Shown here piece after piece: positions 1 to 10,926 of a stretch of 64,000 nucleotides of DNA; position 1 is the first letter of the stretch; each line of letters starts with the position of its first letter. The position numbers and the translations under genes are program-made. The notes beneath the pieces are model-generated. The model ran no database searches and was not told the origin of the DNA. It worked only from the letters and a program-made list of their open reading frames with translations. Source of the stretch: Methylophilus sp. (GTDB lineage: Bacteria; Pseudomonadota; Gammaproteobacteria; Burkholderiales; Methylophilaceae); contig NZ_SSGF01000006.1 of the NCBI RefSeq assembly GCF_008015755.1, positions 1 to 64,000 on the forward strand. Reading direction: 5' to 3'.

Positions 1-156
1 ACTTTGGGTTCAACTTTGGGTTCAACTTTGGGTTCAACTTTGGGTTCAACTTTGGGTTCAACTTTGGGTTCAACTTTGGGTTCAACTTTGGGTTCAACTT
101 TGGGTTCAACTTTGGGTTCAATTTTGGGTTCAATTTTGGGTTCAATTTTGGGTTGA
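1..156. repeat. 12-bp tandem repeat (actttgggttca)n, about 13 copies in view, in-frame in dedD-like gene
   Basis: Ten exact copies at 1-120 then three attttgggttca variants; minus-strand translation EPKV/EPKI. Confidence 0.97.
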
Positions 157-584
157 ATAACTGGGGAAGACTTTACTGCCACGGCGGCTGGTTCTGGTGC
201 CACCAGAGGCTTGGCAGGCTCGGTTTTAGACAATTTTTGTGGAGCAACAGCGACGCTTGCAGCGGGCGGCGTTTCTTCAATCTGCGCCTCAGGGACTTCT
301 TGTGCATTGCTTGCAGCCGCCGTGGTTTCAGGCGTATTGGCGGGCGCGACTTCGTTATCCAGCACCACTTCATCATCCGGCAACTCGAGGATAGGCTCAC
401 GGTTGGCCTGGCGGTTCACAACGGTGATTTCTACATTGTCGTGGCTAGATTCAATCACTCTGTCTTTGAGCACAAAAGGCAGCACAATCAACATCAAAAT
501 CACCAGAGTGATTGCACCTACCAACCGCCTGCGGGCCGTTTTCTTGAGCAACAATTCGTTGTCTGTCAAAGCATCTCTCGCCAT
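1..584 (-). CDS. dedD: DedD/SPOR-type cell division protein, N-terminal part, runs off left edge
   Basis: Minus-strand ATG at 584: MARDALTDNELLLKKTARRRLVGAITLVILMLIVLPFVLKDRVIES..., single N-terminal TM helix then (EPKI)3(EPKV)n; directly downstream of folC as in many beta/gammaproteobacteria. Open at window edge so absent from ORF track. Confidence 0.82.
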   Translation of the reverse strand, partial: MARDALTDNELLLKKTARRRLVGAITLVILMLIVLPFVLKDRVIESSHDNVEITVVNRQANREPILELPDDEVVLDNEVAPANTPETTAAASNAQEVPEAQIEETPPAASVAVAPQKLSKTEPAKPLVAPEPAAVAVKSSPVIQPKIEPKIEPKIEPKVEPKVEPKVEPKVEPKVEPKVEPKVEPKVEPKVEPK

Positions 585-619
585 TATGTTTTGAAGTTCT
601 TACTCAGATCCATGTGCAT

Positions 620-1915
620 TTATGCGCGCCATTGATCAGGCGTTAATTCCAGTATTGCAGCCACGGTAAAGAATGAGCCGAACACGATAATTTTATCATT
701 TTTTGCTGCTTTTTTATAAGCGCTCTGCAATGCAGCTGCTAAATCACTATGCGGATAAATATGTGCCAATGGGACCCTCTGGCTTAAACACGATTGCAAA
801 TAATCCATGCTGGCGGCGCGAGGATGGTCGATGGCGGCAATATGCCACGCATGAATCACCGGATGCAGAATATCCACCACGCTACCAATATCCTTGTCAG
901 ACAACATCGAGAAAACAGCAATCACCTGGCCGCCATCAGCACTCAGGCGCTGCAGGTTATCATGCAATGCACGCGCGGCATGCGGGTTGTGCGCAACATC
1001 CAGAATCACGTCAGGCGACTGTTGTAGGTATTGAAAGCGGCCAGTGACTTCAGTCGCCGTTAATGCATGCAGTAGTTGCGCTTGTGCAACGGGTAAACGG
1101 TTCTGCAAGGCGCGCACGGCAAAGATCACATTAGCGGCATTGTTCCACTGGTAGTGACCAAATAAGCGCAAGTTGCCAATGTCGAGCGCGCCTTGCGCGT
1201 CATGATAATGCGCACGCTGCGTGTCAGAAAGGTCAATCTGATAATCGAGACCAAAGCGGTTTAATTTCACGCCCAGCGCCTCGGCGTAAGCCAATAACGA
1301 GTCTGGCGGTAAAGCATCGCCACAAATGGCGACTTGTTTCTGGCGATAAATACCGGCCTTTTCGTGACCAATCAACTCGCGGGTATCGCCAAGAAATTCC
1401 ATATGGTCAAGGTCGACATTGGTCACAATGGCGCAATCGGCATCGACAATATTGACCGCATCCAGGCGACCGCCCAGGCCGACTTCGAGAATGACTACAT
1501 CCAGCGGTTGTTGCTCAAACGCCCACAATGCCGCCAGTGTGCCCATTTCAAAATAGGTCAGCGTGACATCTCCACGCGCCTGCTCTACGGCGGCAAAAGC
1601 GTCACACAGCAGCGCATCGGCAATCACATGGCCATTAAAGCGCACGCGCTCCTGATAATGCACTAAATGGGGGGAGGTGTAACAGCCGACCTGGTGACCG
1701 GCAGTGCTGTAGATGCGCTCCAGCATGGCGCAGGTAGACCCTTTGCCATTGGTGCCACCAACGGTGATCACGGTAAACGGAAATTGTAGCTGCAAACGCG
1801 CTGCAACCGTTTGCACCCGCCCCAAACCCATTTCTATGGATTTGGGATGTAACGATTCAATGTAGCCAAGCCAACCATCAACAGTTTGCGGAAGCCCGGA
1901 TATCACTGGTGGCAT
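620..1915 (-). CDS. folC: bifunctional folylpolyglutamate synthase/dihydrofolate synthase
   Basis: GGTNGKGSTCAMLERIY Mur-ligase-like P-loop; DVAHNPHAARAL; overlaps accD stop. Confidence 0.95.
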   Translation of the reverse strand: MPPVISGLPQTVDGWLGYIESLHPKSIEMGLGRVQTVAARLQLQFPFTVITVGGTNGKGSTCAMLERIYSTAGHQVGCYTSPHLVHYQERVRFNGHVIADALLCDAFAAVEQARGDVTLTYFEMGTLAALWAFEQQPLDVVILEVGLGGRLDAVNIVDADCAIVTNVDLDHMEFLGDTRELIGHEKAGIYRQKQVAICGDALPPDSLLAYAEALGVKLNRFGLDYQIDLSDTQRAHYHDAQGALDIGNLRLFGHYQWNNAANVIFAVRALQNRLPVAQAQLLHALTATEVTGRFQYLQQSPDVILDVAHNPHAARALHDNLQRLSADGGQVIAVFSMLSDKDIGSVVDILHPVIHAWHIAAIDHPRAASMDYLQSCLSQRVPLAHIYPHSDLAAALQSAYKKAAKNDKIIVFGSFFTVAAILELTPDQWRA

Positions 1916-2781
1916 CAGGCAGCTTTGGTAATATTCAAGAAATTAGCCAGCAACTGGCTCAATTTGGTACGCATCTCACGACGGTCAATGATCATGTCAA
2001 TCGCGCCATGCGTCAGTAGAAATTCTGCGCGTTGAAAGCCTTCAGGCAAGGTTTCACGCACGGTTTGCTCAATCACGCGTGGGCCGGCAAAGCCGATCAG
2101 TGCATTCGGCTCAGCCACAATCACATCGCCTAGCATCGCAAAGCTGGCTGATACGCCGCCCATGGTCGGGTCCGTCAACACTGAAACATATGGCAACCCT
2201 GCTTCAGACAGCTTGGTCAATGCAGCGCTGGTTTTAGCCATTTGCATCAATGACAGCAAGCCCTCTTGCATACGTGCGCCGCCACTAGCAGAAATACAGA
2301 TAAAGGCAGACTTGTGCTGAATCGCATCTTGTACGCCACGCACAAAACGCTCGCCGACCACAGAACCCATGGAGCCGCCCATAAACTTGAATTCAAACAC
2401 AGCGGCGACGACAGGCACACCATCAATTGCGCCGCGCATCACAATCAGCGCATCTTTTTCTTTCACATCACGCTGAGCCGCTTTCATGCGCTCGGCGTAT
2501 GTTTTACTGTCTTTAAACTTGAGCGCATCAACCGGGCTCACATCAGCACCGATTTCAACCCGGCCCTCAGCATCCAACAACACATTCAGGCGATCACGCG
2601 CACCGAGACGGTGATGATGGCCACACTGCGGGCATACTTCCAGATTGGCATCCAGGTCAGTACGATAAAGCACCGTTTGGCAGGCATCACATTTATGCCA
2701 TAAGCCTTCAGGCACATTACGCTTTTGTACAGAACCAACAGCACGTTTAATTTTTTGTGGAATCTTGTCTAACCAACTCAT
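1915..2781 (-). CDS. accD: acetyl-CoA carboxylase carboxyltransferase subunit beta
   Basis: [14 protein letters not shown]..., CxxC zinc ribbon, [18 protein letters not shown] before ATG at 2781. Confidence 0.96.
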   Translation of the reverse strand: MSWLDKIPQKIKRAVGSVQKRNVPEGLWHKCDACQTVLYRTDLDANLEVCPQCGHHHRLGARDRLNVLLDAEGRVEIGADVSPVDALKFKDSKTYAERMKAAQRDVKEKDALIVMRGAIDGVPVVAAVFEFKFMGGSMGSVVGERFVRGVQDAIQHKSAFICISASGGARMQEGLLSLMQMAKTSAALTKLSEAGLPYVSVLTDPTMGGVSASFAMLGDVIVAEPNALIGFAGPRVIEQTVRETLPEGFQRAEFLLTHGAIDMIIDRREMRTKLSQLLANFLNITKAA

Positions 2782-2832
2782 AGCTTCTCCTGCTTTGATA
2801 TTGCGATATTCTGAGGACATAGATTTAACGCC

Positions 2833-3633
2833 CTATACAGAGTCAATCGCAGCACGCAACTCATGCATTAATGCCTGCACATTCGCAACCAGATTGCCGG
2901 CGTCAGAACTTTCAATCGCCAGCACCATGCGACTACCGACCACGACGGCATCCGCAATCGCAGCTACTTCACGTGCTGTGGCAGCATCTTTCACGCCGAA
3001 TCCAACACCTATCGGCATGCTGGTTTGTTTACGGATGTCTGCCACGCGTTTTTTCACTTCTACAATATCCAGGTTAGCTGCCCCGGTCACGCCTTTAAGC
3101 GAGACGTAATATAGGAAGCCCGTGGCCTGCTTCACAATCAATTCAGTCCGGGATGGTTCGGTGGTCGGCGATAGCAGAAAAATGCTGTCAATATCGGCGG
3201 CAGCCAGTTGCTGATTAAATACCTCGCACTCCTCAGGTGGATAATCCACCGTCAGTACACCATCCACGCCCGAATCTTTGGCCAACGCTACGAACTGCGC
3301 GCTGCCCATGGCTTCGATTGGGTTGGCATAACCCATCAATACGATAGGGGTTGTTTGATTGGTTTCGCGAAACGCTTTGACCATCGCCAGCACTTTACGC
3401 AGGCCCATTTTGTGTACCAATGCACGCTCACTGGCGCGCTGGATCACCGGACCATCTGCCATAGGATCAGAAAAAGGCACGCCTAGCTCGATCATGTCGG
3501 CGCCCGCCTCTACCAAGGCATGCAACAAAGGCACGGTATGATCTGGATGTGGGTCACCGGCCGTAATGTAGGGAATCAGTGCCTTTTTACCTTGCGCCTT
3601 AAGCGTGGCGAATACAGATTGAATGCGAGACAT
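2833..3633 (-). CDS. trpA: tryptophan synthase subunit alpha
   Basis: ITAGDP, ELGVPFSDPMADGPVIQ motifs. Confidence 0.96.
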   Translation of the reverse strand: MSRIQSVFATLKAQGKKALIPYITAGDPHPDHTVPLLHALVEAGADMIELGVPFSDPMADGPVIQRASERALVHKMGLRKVLAMVKAFRETNQTTPIVLMGYANPIEAMGSAQFVALAKDSGVDGVLTVDYPPEECEVFNQQLAAADIDSIFLLSPTTEPSRTELIVKQATGFLYYVSLKGVTGAANLDIVEVKKRVADIRKQTSMPIGVGFGVKDAATAREVAAIADAVVVGSRMVLAIESSDAGNLVANVQALMHELRAAIDSV

Positions 3634-3727
3634 AAGAGTGCTTTTTAAATTAATTCAAATAAAGACCGAAGAATTGTCGTGCTGTTTGCGCTGGATAATC
3701 TTTTTCCAGCGCAAACAGCAGCAGAGG

Positions 3728-4930
3728 TTACAAGCTAATATTAGCTAAACGCGCTACGGTGTTGATGTCTTTGTCACCGCGACCGGAAAGGTTTACCAGT
3801 ACGACTTGGTCCGGAGACATGGTTTTGGCAAGCTTTTCTGCATAGGCCAGTGCATGACTGGATTCCAAGGCAGGAATAATGCCTTCAGTGCGGCACAGAT
3901 TATGAAATGCAGCCATAGCTTCTTCGTCAGTAATCGCCACATATTCAGCACGATTGATGTCTTTTAACCAGGCATGCTCTGGGCCGACGCCTGGATAGTC
4001 CAAGCCTGCAGAAATAGAATGTGTTTCGATGATATTGCCGTCCTCATCTTGCATCAGGTAAGTACGGTTGCCGTGCAACACGCCGATCGGACTATTGGCG
4101 GTTAATGGTGCGGCGTGCTGACCAGTACTCAATCCATGACCACCGGCTTCAACACCTATTAAGCGCACACCTTCTACATCAATGTATGGATAAAAAATCC
4201 CCATAGCGTTAGAGCCACCACCAACACAGGCGACAACCGCATCTGGCTGGCGGCCTATCATTTCCTGCATTTGCTCTTTGGCTTCAATGCCAATGATCGC
4301 TTGAAAATCACGTACCATCATCGGGTAAGGATGTGGGCCAGCCACGGTGCCGATAATGTAAAAAGTATTGGAAATATTGGTCACCCAGTCACGCATGGCT
4401 TCATTCAATGCGTCTTTGAGGGTTTTGGAGCCACTCTCGACGGGTACAACCGTAGCACCGAGCAGCTTCATACGGAATACATTAGGCGCTTGACGCTTCA
4501 CGTCTTCCGCGCCCATGTACACCACACATTCCAGGCCCAAACGTGCAGCAATGGTTGCTGTCGCCACACCATGCTGGCCTGCGCCAGTTTCTGCAATCAC
4601 GCGTGGCTTACCCATGCGTTTGGCCAACAATGCCTGACCAATGGTGTTGTTGATTTTATGCGCACCGGTGTGGTTTAAATCTTCACGCTTGAGATAGATT
4701 TGCGCGCCACCGACTTTGTCGGAGAGGCGCTTCGCGTGGTAAATCGGGCTAGGACGACCGACAAAATGCTTAAGGTCATAAGCATACTCAGCCAAAAACT
4801 CAGGGTCGTGACGATACTTCTCATACATCACCCGCAACTCATCCAGAGCTTCAACCAACGTTTCTGAAACAAAAACGCCACCAAAAGGGCCAAAATGACC
4901 GTGCTCATCTGGCATGTCATAGACTTGCAT
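3728..4930 (-). CDS. trpB: tryptophan synthase subunit beta
   Basis: [22 protein letters not shown]. Confidence 0.97.
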   Translation of the reverse strand: MQVYDMPDEHGHFGPFGGVFVSETLVEALDELRVMYEKYRHDPEFLAEYAYDLKHFVGRPSPIYHAKRLSDKVGGAQIYLKREDLNHTGAHKINNTIGQALLAKRMGKPRVIAETGAGQHGVATATIAARLGLECVVYMGAEDVKRQAPNVFRMKLLGATVVPVESGSKTLKDALNEAMRDWVTNISNTFYIIGTVAGPHPYPMMVRDFQAIIGIEAKEQMQEMIGRQPDAVVACVGGGSNAMGIFYPYIDVEGVRLIGVEAGGHGLSTGQHAAPLTANSPIGVLHGNRTYLMQDEDGNIIETHSISAGLDYPGVGPEHAWLKDINRAEYVAITDEEAMAAFHNLCRTEGIIPALESSHALAYAEKLAKTMSPDQVVLVNLSGRGDKDINTVARLANISL

Positions 4931-4980
4931 GCATTACTCCGTCTCTCGTTTTTTACTCAAACCGCCCATTACGTTCTGCA

Positions 4981-5610
4981 TCACACTGCATCACACTGCA
5001 TCACCTGCTGCATGAATGCAGCTATCTTTTGCGGGGACTTAATCCCCTTTTGCGCTTCCACCCCGCCACTCACGTCCAGCGCATAAGGCTGCACCTGACG
5101 TGCGGCTTGCATGACATTGTCAGGATTCAAACCACCCGCCAATATGATTGGCTTTTGCAAACCGGCAGGAATCAAAGACCAGTCAAATGCTTCACCAGTG
5201 CCGCCTACCGCTTTTTCGGAGTAAGTATCCAACAACAAAGCAGTCGCTGACGCAAAATCAAGCTCGCATTGTACCAAATTTAGCCCTGGTTTGACGCGGA
5301 TTGCTTTGTAATATGGCAGATTAAATTGCGCGCAATAGTCTGCAGATTCATCGCCGTGAAACTGCAAACAATCCAGACCTGCAACGGCAATCACCTGTTG
5401 CACCTCTTCGACCTCCGCATTCACAAACAAGCCGACCTTACTCACAAACGGCGGCAAGCTGGCGGTGATGTTTGACACTTGCGCTGCAGTCACCGCTCGC
5501 GGACTAGGGGCATAAAATACAAAGCCCAAAGCATCTGCCCCTGCTGCAATGGCCGTCAGCGCATCGTCCAAACGGGTGATTCCGCAAATTTTAACCCTAG
5601 TTCTTGTCAT
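4981..5610 (-). CDS. trpF: phosphoribosylanthranilate isomerase
   Basis: VKICGITRLDDA..., LDVSGGVEAQKGIKS; start chosen at internal Met 5610 (longer start 5643 possible). Confidence 0.92.
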   Translation of the reverse strand: MTRTRVKICGITRLDDALTAIAAGADALGFVFYAPSPRAVTAAQVSNITASLPPFVSKVGLFVNAEVEEVQQVIAVAGLDCLQFHGDESADYCAQFNLPYYKAIRVKPGLNLVQCELDFASATALLLDTYSEKAVGGTGEAFDWSLIPAGLQKPIILAGGLNPDNVMQAARQVQPYALDVSGGVEAQKGIKSPQKIAAFMQQVMQCDAV

Positions 5611-5630
5611 GTTTTTTTGAGTCACTCTCT

Positions 5631-6404
5631 TTAATCCCAGCAAGCCTCAGAAGACGGCAATTCCCAGCTGGGGTCATAATCGACACCGGTAAAATACAGG
5701 CCATCCGGCATAAATGTGGGCGGTGAAAGACGTCTATCCTGGTGCTGCAACAAGTCAGCAAATTCGGCGACGCTTAATTTGCCTTGGCCAACATAGACCA
5801 GGGCACCAACCATATTGCGAATCTGATGTTGCAAAAAGGCATTCGCCTGAAAGCTAAAAATAATGTAACGACCGTGTTGCCTCACCTCTGCGCGATGCAT
5901 GGTACGCACAGGCGTGCTGGCCTGACATTCACTGGCGCGAAATGCACTGAAATCATGCTCGCCTAGCAGCACTGGGACGGCCTGCTGCATCGCTTCAAGC
6001 TTGAGCGGCCGGTGGTACCAACCCACACGTCCATGCTGGCTTGCGGGTGCCACGGCATGATTGTAGAGCACGTACTGGTAACTACGGGCACGGGCACTAA
6101 ACCTGGCGTGAAAATCATCCGCAACCTCAGCCGCCCACAACACCCTTACCCAGGCAGGCAAATGGGCATTGGCCCCTCGTACCCAAGCGCTCAATGGCCT
6201 GACCACAGAGGTTTCAAAATGCGCCACCTGCATCAAGGCATGCACGCCAGAGTCGGTACGCCCGGCCGCATGCAAACGTACTTTTTCGCCACCGACCGCG
6301 GCAATCGCAGACTCAATCGCATCCTGTACGCCCAATGCATTCGGCTGACTTTGCCACCCCTGAAAATAGGCGCCGTGATATTCAATGCCAATCGCAATTT
6401 TCAT
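5631..6404 (-). CDS. truA: tRNA pseudouridine(38-40) synthase
   Basis: AAGRTDSGVHA motif, HQIRNMVG. Confidence 0.96.
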   Translation of the reverse strand: MKIAIGIEYHGAYFQGWQSQPNALGVQDAIESAIAAVGGEKVRLHAAGRTDSGVHALMQVAHFETSVVRPLSAWVRGANAHLPAWVRVLWAAEVADDFHARFSARARSYQYVLYNHAVAPASQHGRVGWYHRPLKLEAMQQAVPVLLGEHDFSAFRASECQASTPVRTMHRAEVRQHGRYIIFSFQANAFLQHQIRNMVGALVYVGQGKLSVAEFADLLQHQDRRLSPPTFMPDGLYFTGVDYDPSWELPSSEACWD

Positions 6405-6478
6405 GGCGCCTAGTATAAGGGCTGCCTGCGATTACGCCAAATCAGGCCACCCCTGCTTTGTGCTAGCCCATAAATGAA

Positions 6479-6500
6479 CAAGGCCGGAAACCCGGCCTTG
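6479..6500 (-). terminator. stem-loop downstream of fimV
   Basis: caaggccgg-aaac-ccggccttg, 9-bp stem; weak U tract. Confidence 0.6.
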
Positions 6501-6502
6501 AT

Positions 6503-9427
6503 TTACACGATTTTTGCAAGCAGTTCACTCGCTCGCTGCCGTTGCCGTTCACCACCTTCGGCAAGCACTTCATCAATCAGTTCCTTGGCACCCACCACAT
6601 CTTCCATATCGATATAAGCCTGAATCAAGTCCAGCTTGGTGTTCACTTCTTCTGGCTCATCGGCAATCGCGTCAGTGTTGCTTGCCGCAGCTTCAGCCAC
6701 ATCTAGCGAAATCTCAGGAAATGCAGCACTGTCTGCTGCCATCTCTTCCATGGCTGGCGCCTCATTTAATGCTGCTTCAGCAGAGCCGAGGCTGATTTCT
6801 TCAATCTCTAGCGCATCCTCATCTATGGCGCCAGCCTTAACCGCGTCATTAGGGCCGCCCAATTCCAGCGACAACTCAGGCAAAGATTCAAACACAGCAT
6901 CTTCACTGGACAATGTTGGCTCACCTGGCGCGGTAGACAAAGACTGACTCATCCCAGCATCAGCACTTTGCGCACTGTCATCCAGATTCAGAGAAGGTAA
7001 GTCTAGCGCCTTAGGCTTCAATGCCAAATCAGTCTCTACACCTGCATCATCAGCCAAGCGATCAGCTACCGGTGTCTCGACAACAGAGTCAACCTCAAAG
7101 CGCAGCGGATTGGCCGCAGCTGCCAGTTCGGCTGACTGCGTTTGCGCAAATTCAATTGCTGTGTCAGTCGCTTGTGGCGTTGCCACATCAGCAGGTACGT
7201 CCACTGAAAAGGTTTCTGCATCACTCGCGACAGCGGGTGTTTCGGCCAAGGATGATATTGTTGCTGCCTCTGCAGCTGCGGCGACATTGACCGGGCGTAC
7301 AGCCGATTCTTCGCTAGCCGCCACAGCTTCTGACGCACCATCAAACTCTAATGCAGGCGCCTCAAAATTAAAATGATAGGCATCCTCTTCGTTTTCGTTT
7401 TGCGCCTCCGTCACTGGCAAGGCGGCTGTTGAAGCCACTATAGAAGCATCGCTAGCGCCCGATGGCACGCTTTGGTAGAACGCATTATCAGGATCCAGCT
7501 TTTGACCCATCGCACTGATTTTTGCCCAGGTAGCATCTGCAGACCCGGCTTTGGCATAAACGTCGCCAGCCAAAGACTCAAATGCCGCTTTATTGCCAGT
7601 TGTTTGATAAATTTCCAGCAACTTCAATTTGAGTTCCTGACGCTCAGGGTCTTTTTGAATCGCATCTTTAAGGATCTCTTCGGCTTGGGCGTCACGACCA
7701 TAGGCCATATACACCTCTGCCTCGGCAATCGGGTCTACGTCATGCGAATCTATCATGCCGCCGACACCGCTTTGAGAGAAGTCAGTTAAGAATGAGGTGT
7801 CGCCAGAGGCCGCTGCCTGTGTATCGCCGAACACGGTATTGTTCTGCATTTCGGTGGCGGGTGACGTCACGATGACGTCTTCAAAATTATCAATCTGCTT
7901 TTTACGACGGATACGGATCAACGCCCACACACAAAGCAACACAGGCAATGCAATTAAGGCCAAGGGCAAGACTGGGCTAATATTTTTTAGCCGCTCAAAC
8001 AACACATGCATAAAGGACGGCTGCGGCACCGCAACGTCTGTCGCTGAAGCGTCAACCGCGACTTCGGGCTTCGCTGCTTCGGCGACAGGTGCAGGTTTCT
8101 CTGCAACAGCAGGCACTGGGGATGCGGGCTGCGCTGTGGCTTTATCCTCAGTAGCGGCTTTAGGCGTAGCCTGCGCTTCTGGTTTTGCCTCTACTTTAGG
8201 TTCGTTTTTTGCCTGGGCAGCTGCATTTTCTTCTGCTTGCGCCATGGCACTATTCTTCATGTCCATCAACTTCTTCATGTCTGCGACTTGTTTCTCAAGC
8301 GCAGCAGCACGAGACTGTTCTTCTTTAATGGCATTTGCCTTGGCAGTGGCATCTTCTTGTGCCGCAGTCGCTGAGGCCTTAGACGCCGTTTTATCCGCTT
8401 GAGTGGTCGACTTTTCATCACCAGCAGACAGTTTCAAGACATCTTTACCTGGCTTGGCCTGAGGCGCTGGCTTCTCACCTGCCGCGCCAATTTTGCCTGC
8501 GGATTGCTGTGTATTGCCACCTGTTTGACTAGCTGCGCTCTCCTTAACCACTTTCGCCAGTGAATTTTTGTAGGCTTGCCAATTTGTCGCATGTTCAGCA
8601 ATCAAGGTTTTTGCTTGTGGACGGCTAATGCTATCTAAGGTTGCCTGGTCTGGCAGGCGAATAATTTTGCCCACCTTTAAGCGGTTCATGTTTTTACCAT
8701 CAAACGCCTGCTGGTTAGACTGGTAAAGTGCCACCAGCATTTGCTCAACGCTGACGTTGTCCGGCTTCATTTGCCTGGCAATCGCATACAAAGTATCGCC
8801 ACGCTCTGTCGTCAAGGCATCTTTTGTGTCCGCTAGCGTCTCGTCAGCGACAGCTTTAGGCACTGACTTGGTGATTGCTGACTTGGATGGTAGTGGCTTT
8901 CTGGCTTCTGGCGCAGTGTTCTGCGTTACCTCGCGAGGGATGGCGGCCGGAGCGCTACTCGTGGGCGCAGGTGTCACTGTCCGAGCACTTTGCGGCAGCC
9001 CGCCAGATTCAGACACATAGTTAGAGTTAAAGCCAGGGGGATCCAGCAACAAGGTGTATTCCTTGACCAGGCGGCCGGTCGGCCAATCTACCTGAATTAA
9101 CATATCCAAAAAGGCTTCGGTAATCGGTTGCGAGCTGGTCAGCTTAAGGATGGGCTGACCTTTGGTATTGTTGCCAACTTCAATTTTAATAAAAGGGTAA
9201 GAAGCCGGTTTTTCCAGCATCTGGTCCTGATAGACCTGTTCGCTCGCCAGCGCAGCTTGAATGCTGTTGAGTTCGCTGGGCGTGACTGCCAACAGCTCAA
9301 TTTCCGCATTAAGCGGCTCCCCGAGTTTTGAGCTGGAAATCATGCCCCCCAAACCGGCGGCATGCGCCGAGAGGGCCGTACTCAAACTCAAGGCAAAGGC
9401 TATTTTTTTTAATTGAAATTTACTCAC
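6503..9427 (-). CDS. fimV: FimV-like pilus assembly / polar hub protein
   Basis: N-terminal AAGLGGMISSSKLGEPLNAEIEL, LysM-like region, TM, acidic repeats and C-terminal KLDLIQAYIDMEDVVGAKELIDEVLAEG. Confidence 0.93.
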   Translation of the reverse strand: MSKFQLKKIAFALSLSTALSAHAAGLGGMISSSKLGEPLNAEIELLAVTPSELNSIQAALASEQVYQDQMLEKPASYPFIKIEVGNNTKGQPILKLTSSQPITEAFLDMLIQVDWPTGRLVKEYTLLLDPPGFNSNYVSESGGLPQSARTVTPAPTSSAPAAIPREVTQNTAPEARKPLPSKSAITKSVPKAVADETLADTKDALTTERGDTLYAIARQMKPDNVSVEQMLVALYQSNQQAFDGKNMNRLKVGKIIRLPDQATLDSISRPQAKTLIAEHATNWQAYKNSLAKVVKESAASQTGGNTQQSAGKIGAAGEKPAPQAKPGKDVLKLSAGDEKSTTQADKTASKASATAAQEDATAKANAIKEEQSRAAALEKQVADMKKLMDMKNSAMAQAEENAAAQAKNEPKVEAKPEAQATPKAATEDKATAQPASPVPAVAEKPAPVAEAAKPEVAVDASATDVAVPQPSFMHVLFERLKNISPVLPLALIALPVLLCVWALIRIRRKKQIDNFEDVIVTSPATEMQNNTVFGDTQAAASGDTSFLTDFSQSGVGGMIDSHDVDPIAEAEVYMAYGRDAQAEEILKDAIQKDPERQELKLKLLEIYQTTGNKAAFESLAGDVYAKAGSADATWAKISAMGQKLDPDNAFYQSVPSGASDASIVASTAALPVTEAQNENEEDAYHFNFEAPALEFDGASEAVAASEESAVRPVNVAAAAEAATISSLAETPAVASDAETFSVDVPADVATPQATDTAIEFAQTQSAELAAAANPLRFEVDSVVETPVADRLADDAGVETDLALKPKALDLPSLNLDDSAQSADAGMSQSLSTAPGEPTLSSEDAVFESLPELSLELGGPNDAVKAGAIDEDALEIEEISLGSAEAALNEAPAMEEMAADSAAFPEISLDVAEAAASNTDAIADEPEEVNTKLDLIQAYIDMEDVVGAKELIDEVLAEGGERQRQRASELLAKIV

Positions 9428-9570
9428 CGATTAACCCTTATTCATTCATGGCGTTTGTCAAAATAGCATCATTCAGACAGCCACGCAAGCGCGCCCAGGC
9501 GGCTTTGGAGCAATAAATACACCGATTTGAAGCTATAGTCCCCATTAAACAGGATTATATAAAAAGTAAA

Positions 9571-9618
9571 AGCCCGAAAAGACCATGATTTCATTAATAA
9601 ATCATGGCTTTACGGGCT
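9571..9618. terminator. nested stem-loop between asd and fimV
   Basis: agcccg...ccatgattt-n7-aaatcatgg...cgggct. Confidence 0.5.
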
Positions 9619-9635
9619 GCTACTTAAGCAATTAC

Positions 9636-10748
9636 TTAAGCTTCGACCAGAATTCTCAACATCCGGCGCAAAGGCTCTGCCGCACCCCACAACAATTGGT
9701 CACCCACAGTGAACGCCGACAGATATTCACCGCCCATCGCCAGCTTGCGCAAACGGCCAACTGGCGTGGTCAATGTGCCGGTAATGGCCGCAGGGGTCAG
9801 TTGAGTCATGCTGTCCATACGCTGATTTGTCACCACTTTAGCCCAGTCGTTGGCCTCAGAGAGCATCTGATGGATTTCATCCATAGGCACATCCTGACGC
9901 AACTTGATGGTCAAGGCCTGTGAGTGACAGCGCATGGCGCCGATGCGCACACACAAACCGTCAATTACAATCGGATTAGCTTCACGCCCTAAAATCTTGT
10001 TAGTCTCGACGCCGCCCTTCCACTCCTCTTTGCTCTGGCCATTGCCCAGGTCTTTATCAATCCATGGGATCAGGCTTCCAGCCAGTGGCACACCAAAATT
10101 GGCATGTGGCAAATCATCACTGCGGATGGTATCTGCAACGGTTTGATCAATCTGCAGAATCGCTGAAGCTGGATCTGCGAGCAAACCAGCAACAGAAGCA
10201 TTGATCACACCCATCTGGCTAATCAGTTCACGCATATTCTGCGCACCCGCGCCTGAAGCGGCCTGGTAAGTCATAGACGTTGCCCACTCCACCAGATCAG
10301 CCTTAAACAGGCCATTCAGCGCCATCAACATCAATGACACAGTACAGTTGCCGCCGATCCAGTTTTTGCCGCCTTTGGCCAAGGCATCCTTAATCACATG
10401 CATGTTGACCGGATCCAAGACAATTACCGAGTCTTGCTCCATGCGCAAGGTAGAGGCCGCATCAATCCAGTGCCCTTGCCAGCCCGTGGCGCGCAATTGC
10501 AAAAACACTTCGCTGGTGTAGTCACCACCCTGACAGGTGACAATGACATCCATCTGACGCAATGCATCAATATTTTTAGCATCTTTCAGCGCAGGAGAAT
10601 CCTTGCCTACCTGAGGCGCAGCGCCACCTGTTTGCGAGGTGGTAAAAAACTGCGGCTCAATATCCGCAAAATCATTTTCCTGCATCATGCGCTGCATCAG
10701 CACGGATCCAACCATGCCACGCCAGCCTACAAACCCTACTTTTAACAT
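9636..10748 (-). CDS. asd: aspartate-semialdehyde dehydrogenase
   Basis: [30 protein letters not shown] active site. Confidence 0.96.
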   Translation of the reverse strand: MLKVGFVGWRGMVGSVLMQRMMQENDFADIEPQFFTTSQTGGAAPQVGKDSPALKDAKNIDALRQMDVIVTCQGGDYTSEVFLQLRATGWQGHWIDAASTLRMEQDSVIVLDPVNMHVIKDALAKGGKNWIGGNCTVSLMLMALNGLFKADLVEWATSMTYQAASGAGAQNMRELISQMGVINASVAGLLADPASAILQIDQTVADTIRSDDLPHANFGVPLAGSLIPWIDKDLGNGQSKEEWKGGVETNKILGREANPIVIDGLCVRIGAMRCHSQALTIKLRQDVPMDEIHQMLSEANDWAKVVTNQRMDSMTQLTPAAITGTLTTPVGRLRKLAMGGEYLSAFTVGDQLLWGAAEPLRRMLRILVEA

Positions 10749-10790
10749 AGTGACTCGATATTTCAGCCGGTACTCCCGGCATTAAATTGA

Positions 10791-10910
10791 TTATTTGGAA
10801 GATTTCTGAACCGCTTCGCCCGCTTGTTCAATATCTTTACCCATACCATTAATGGTGTTGCAACCTGCCAATACCAACACCGTCAATACTAATGTCACCC
10901 ATTTCGCCAT
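10791..10910 (-). CDS. entericidin-like small lipoprotein (39 aa)
   Basis: MAKWVTLVLTVLVLAGCNTINGMGKDIEQAGEAVQKSSK; lipobox LAGC; RBS GGAGAGAAGC; missing from ORF track (short). Confidence 0.85.
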   Translation of the reverse strand: MAKWVTLVLTVLVLAGCNTINGMGKDIEQAGEAVQKSSK

Positions 10911-10926
10911 GCTTCTCTCCCAATGA

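Noticed and set aside
1-156. CRISPR-like array
   Set aside because: Contiguous 12-bp units without spacers, in coding frame
153-635. Plus-strand ORFs opposite dedD, folC, fimV and other genes
   Set aside because: Shadow ORFs antisense to clear conserved genes; no RBS or recognisable domain
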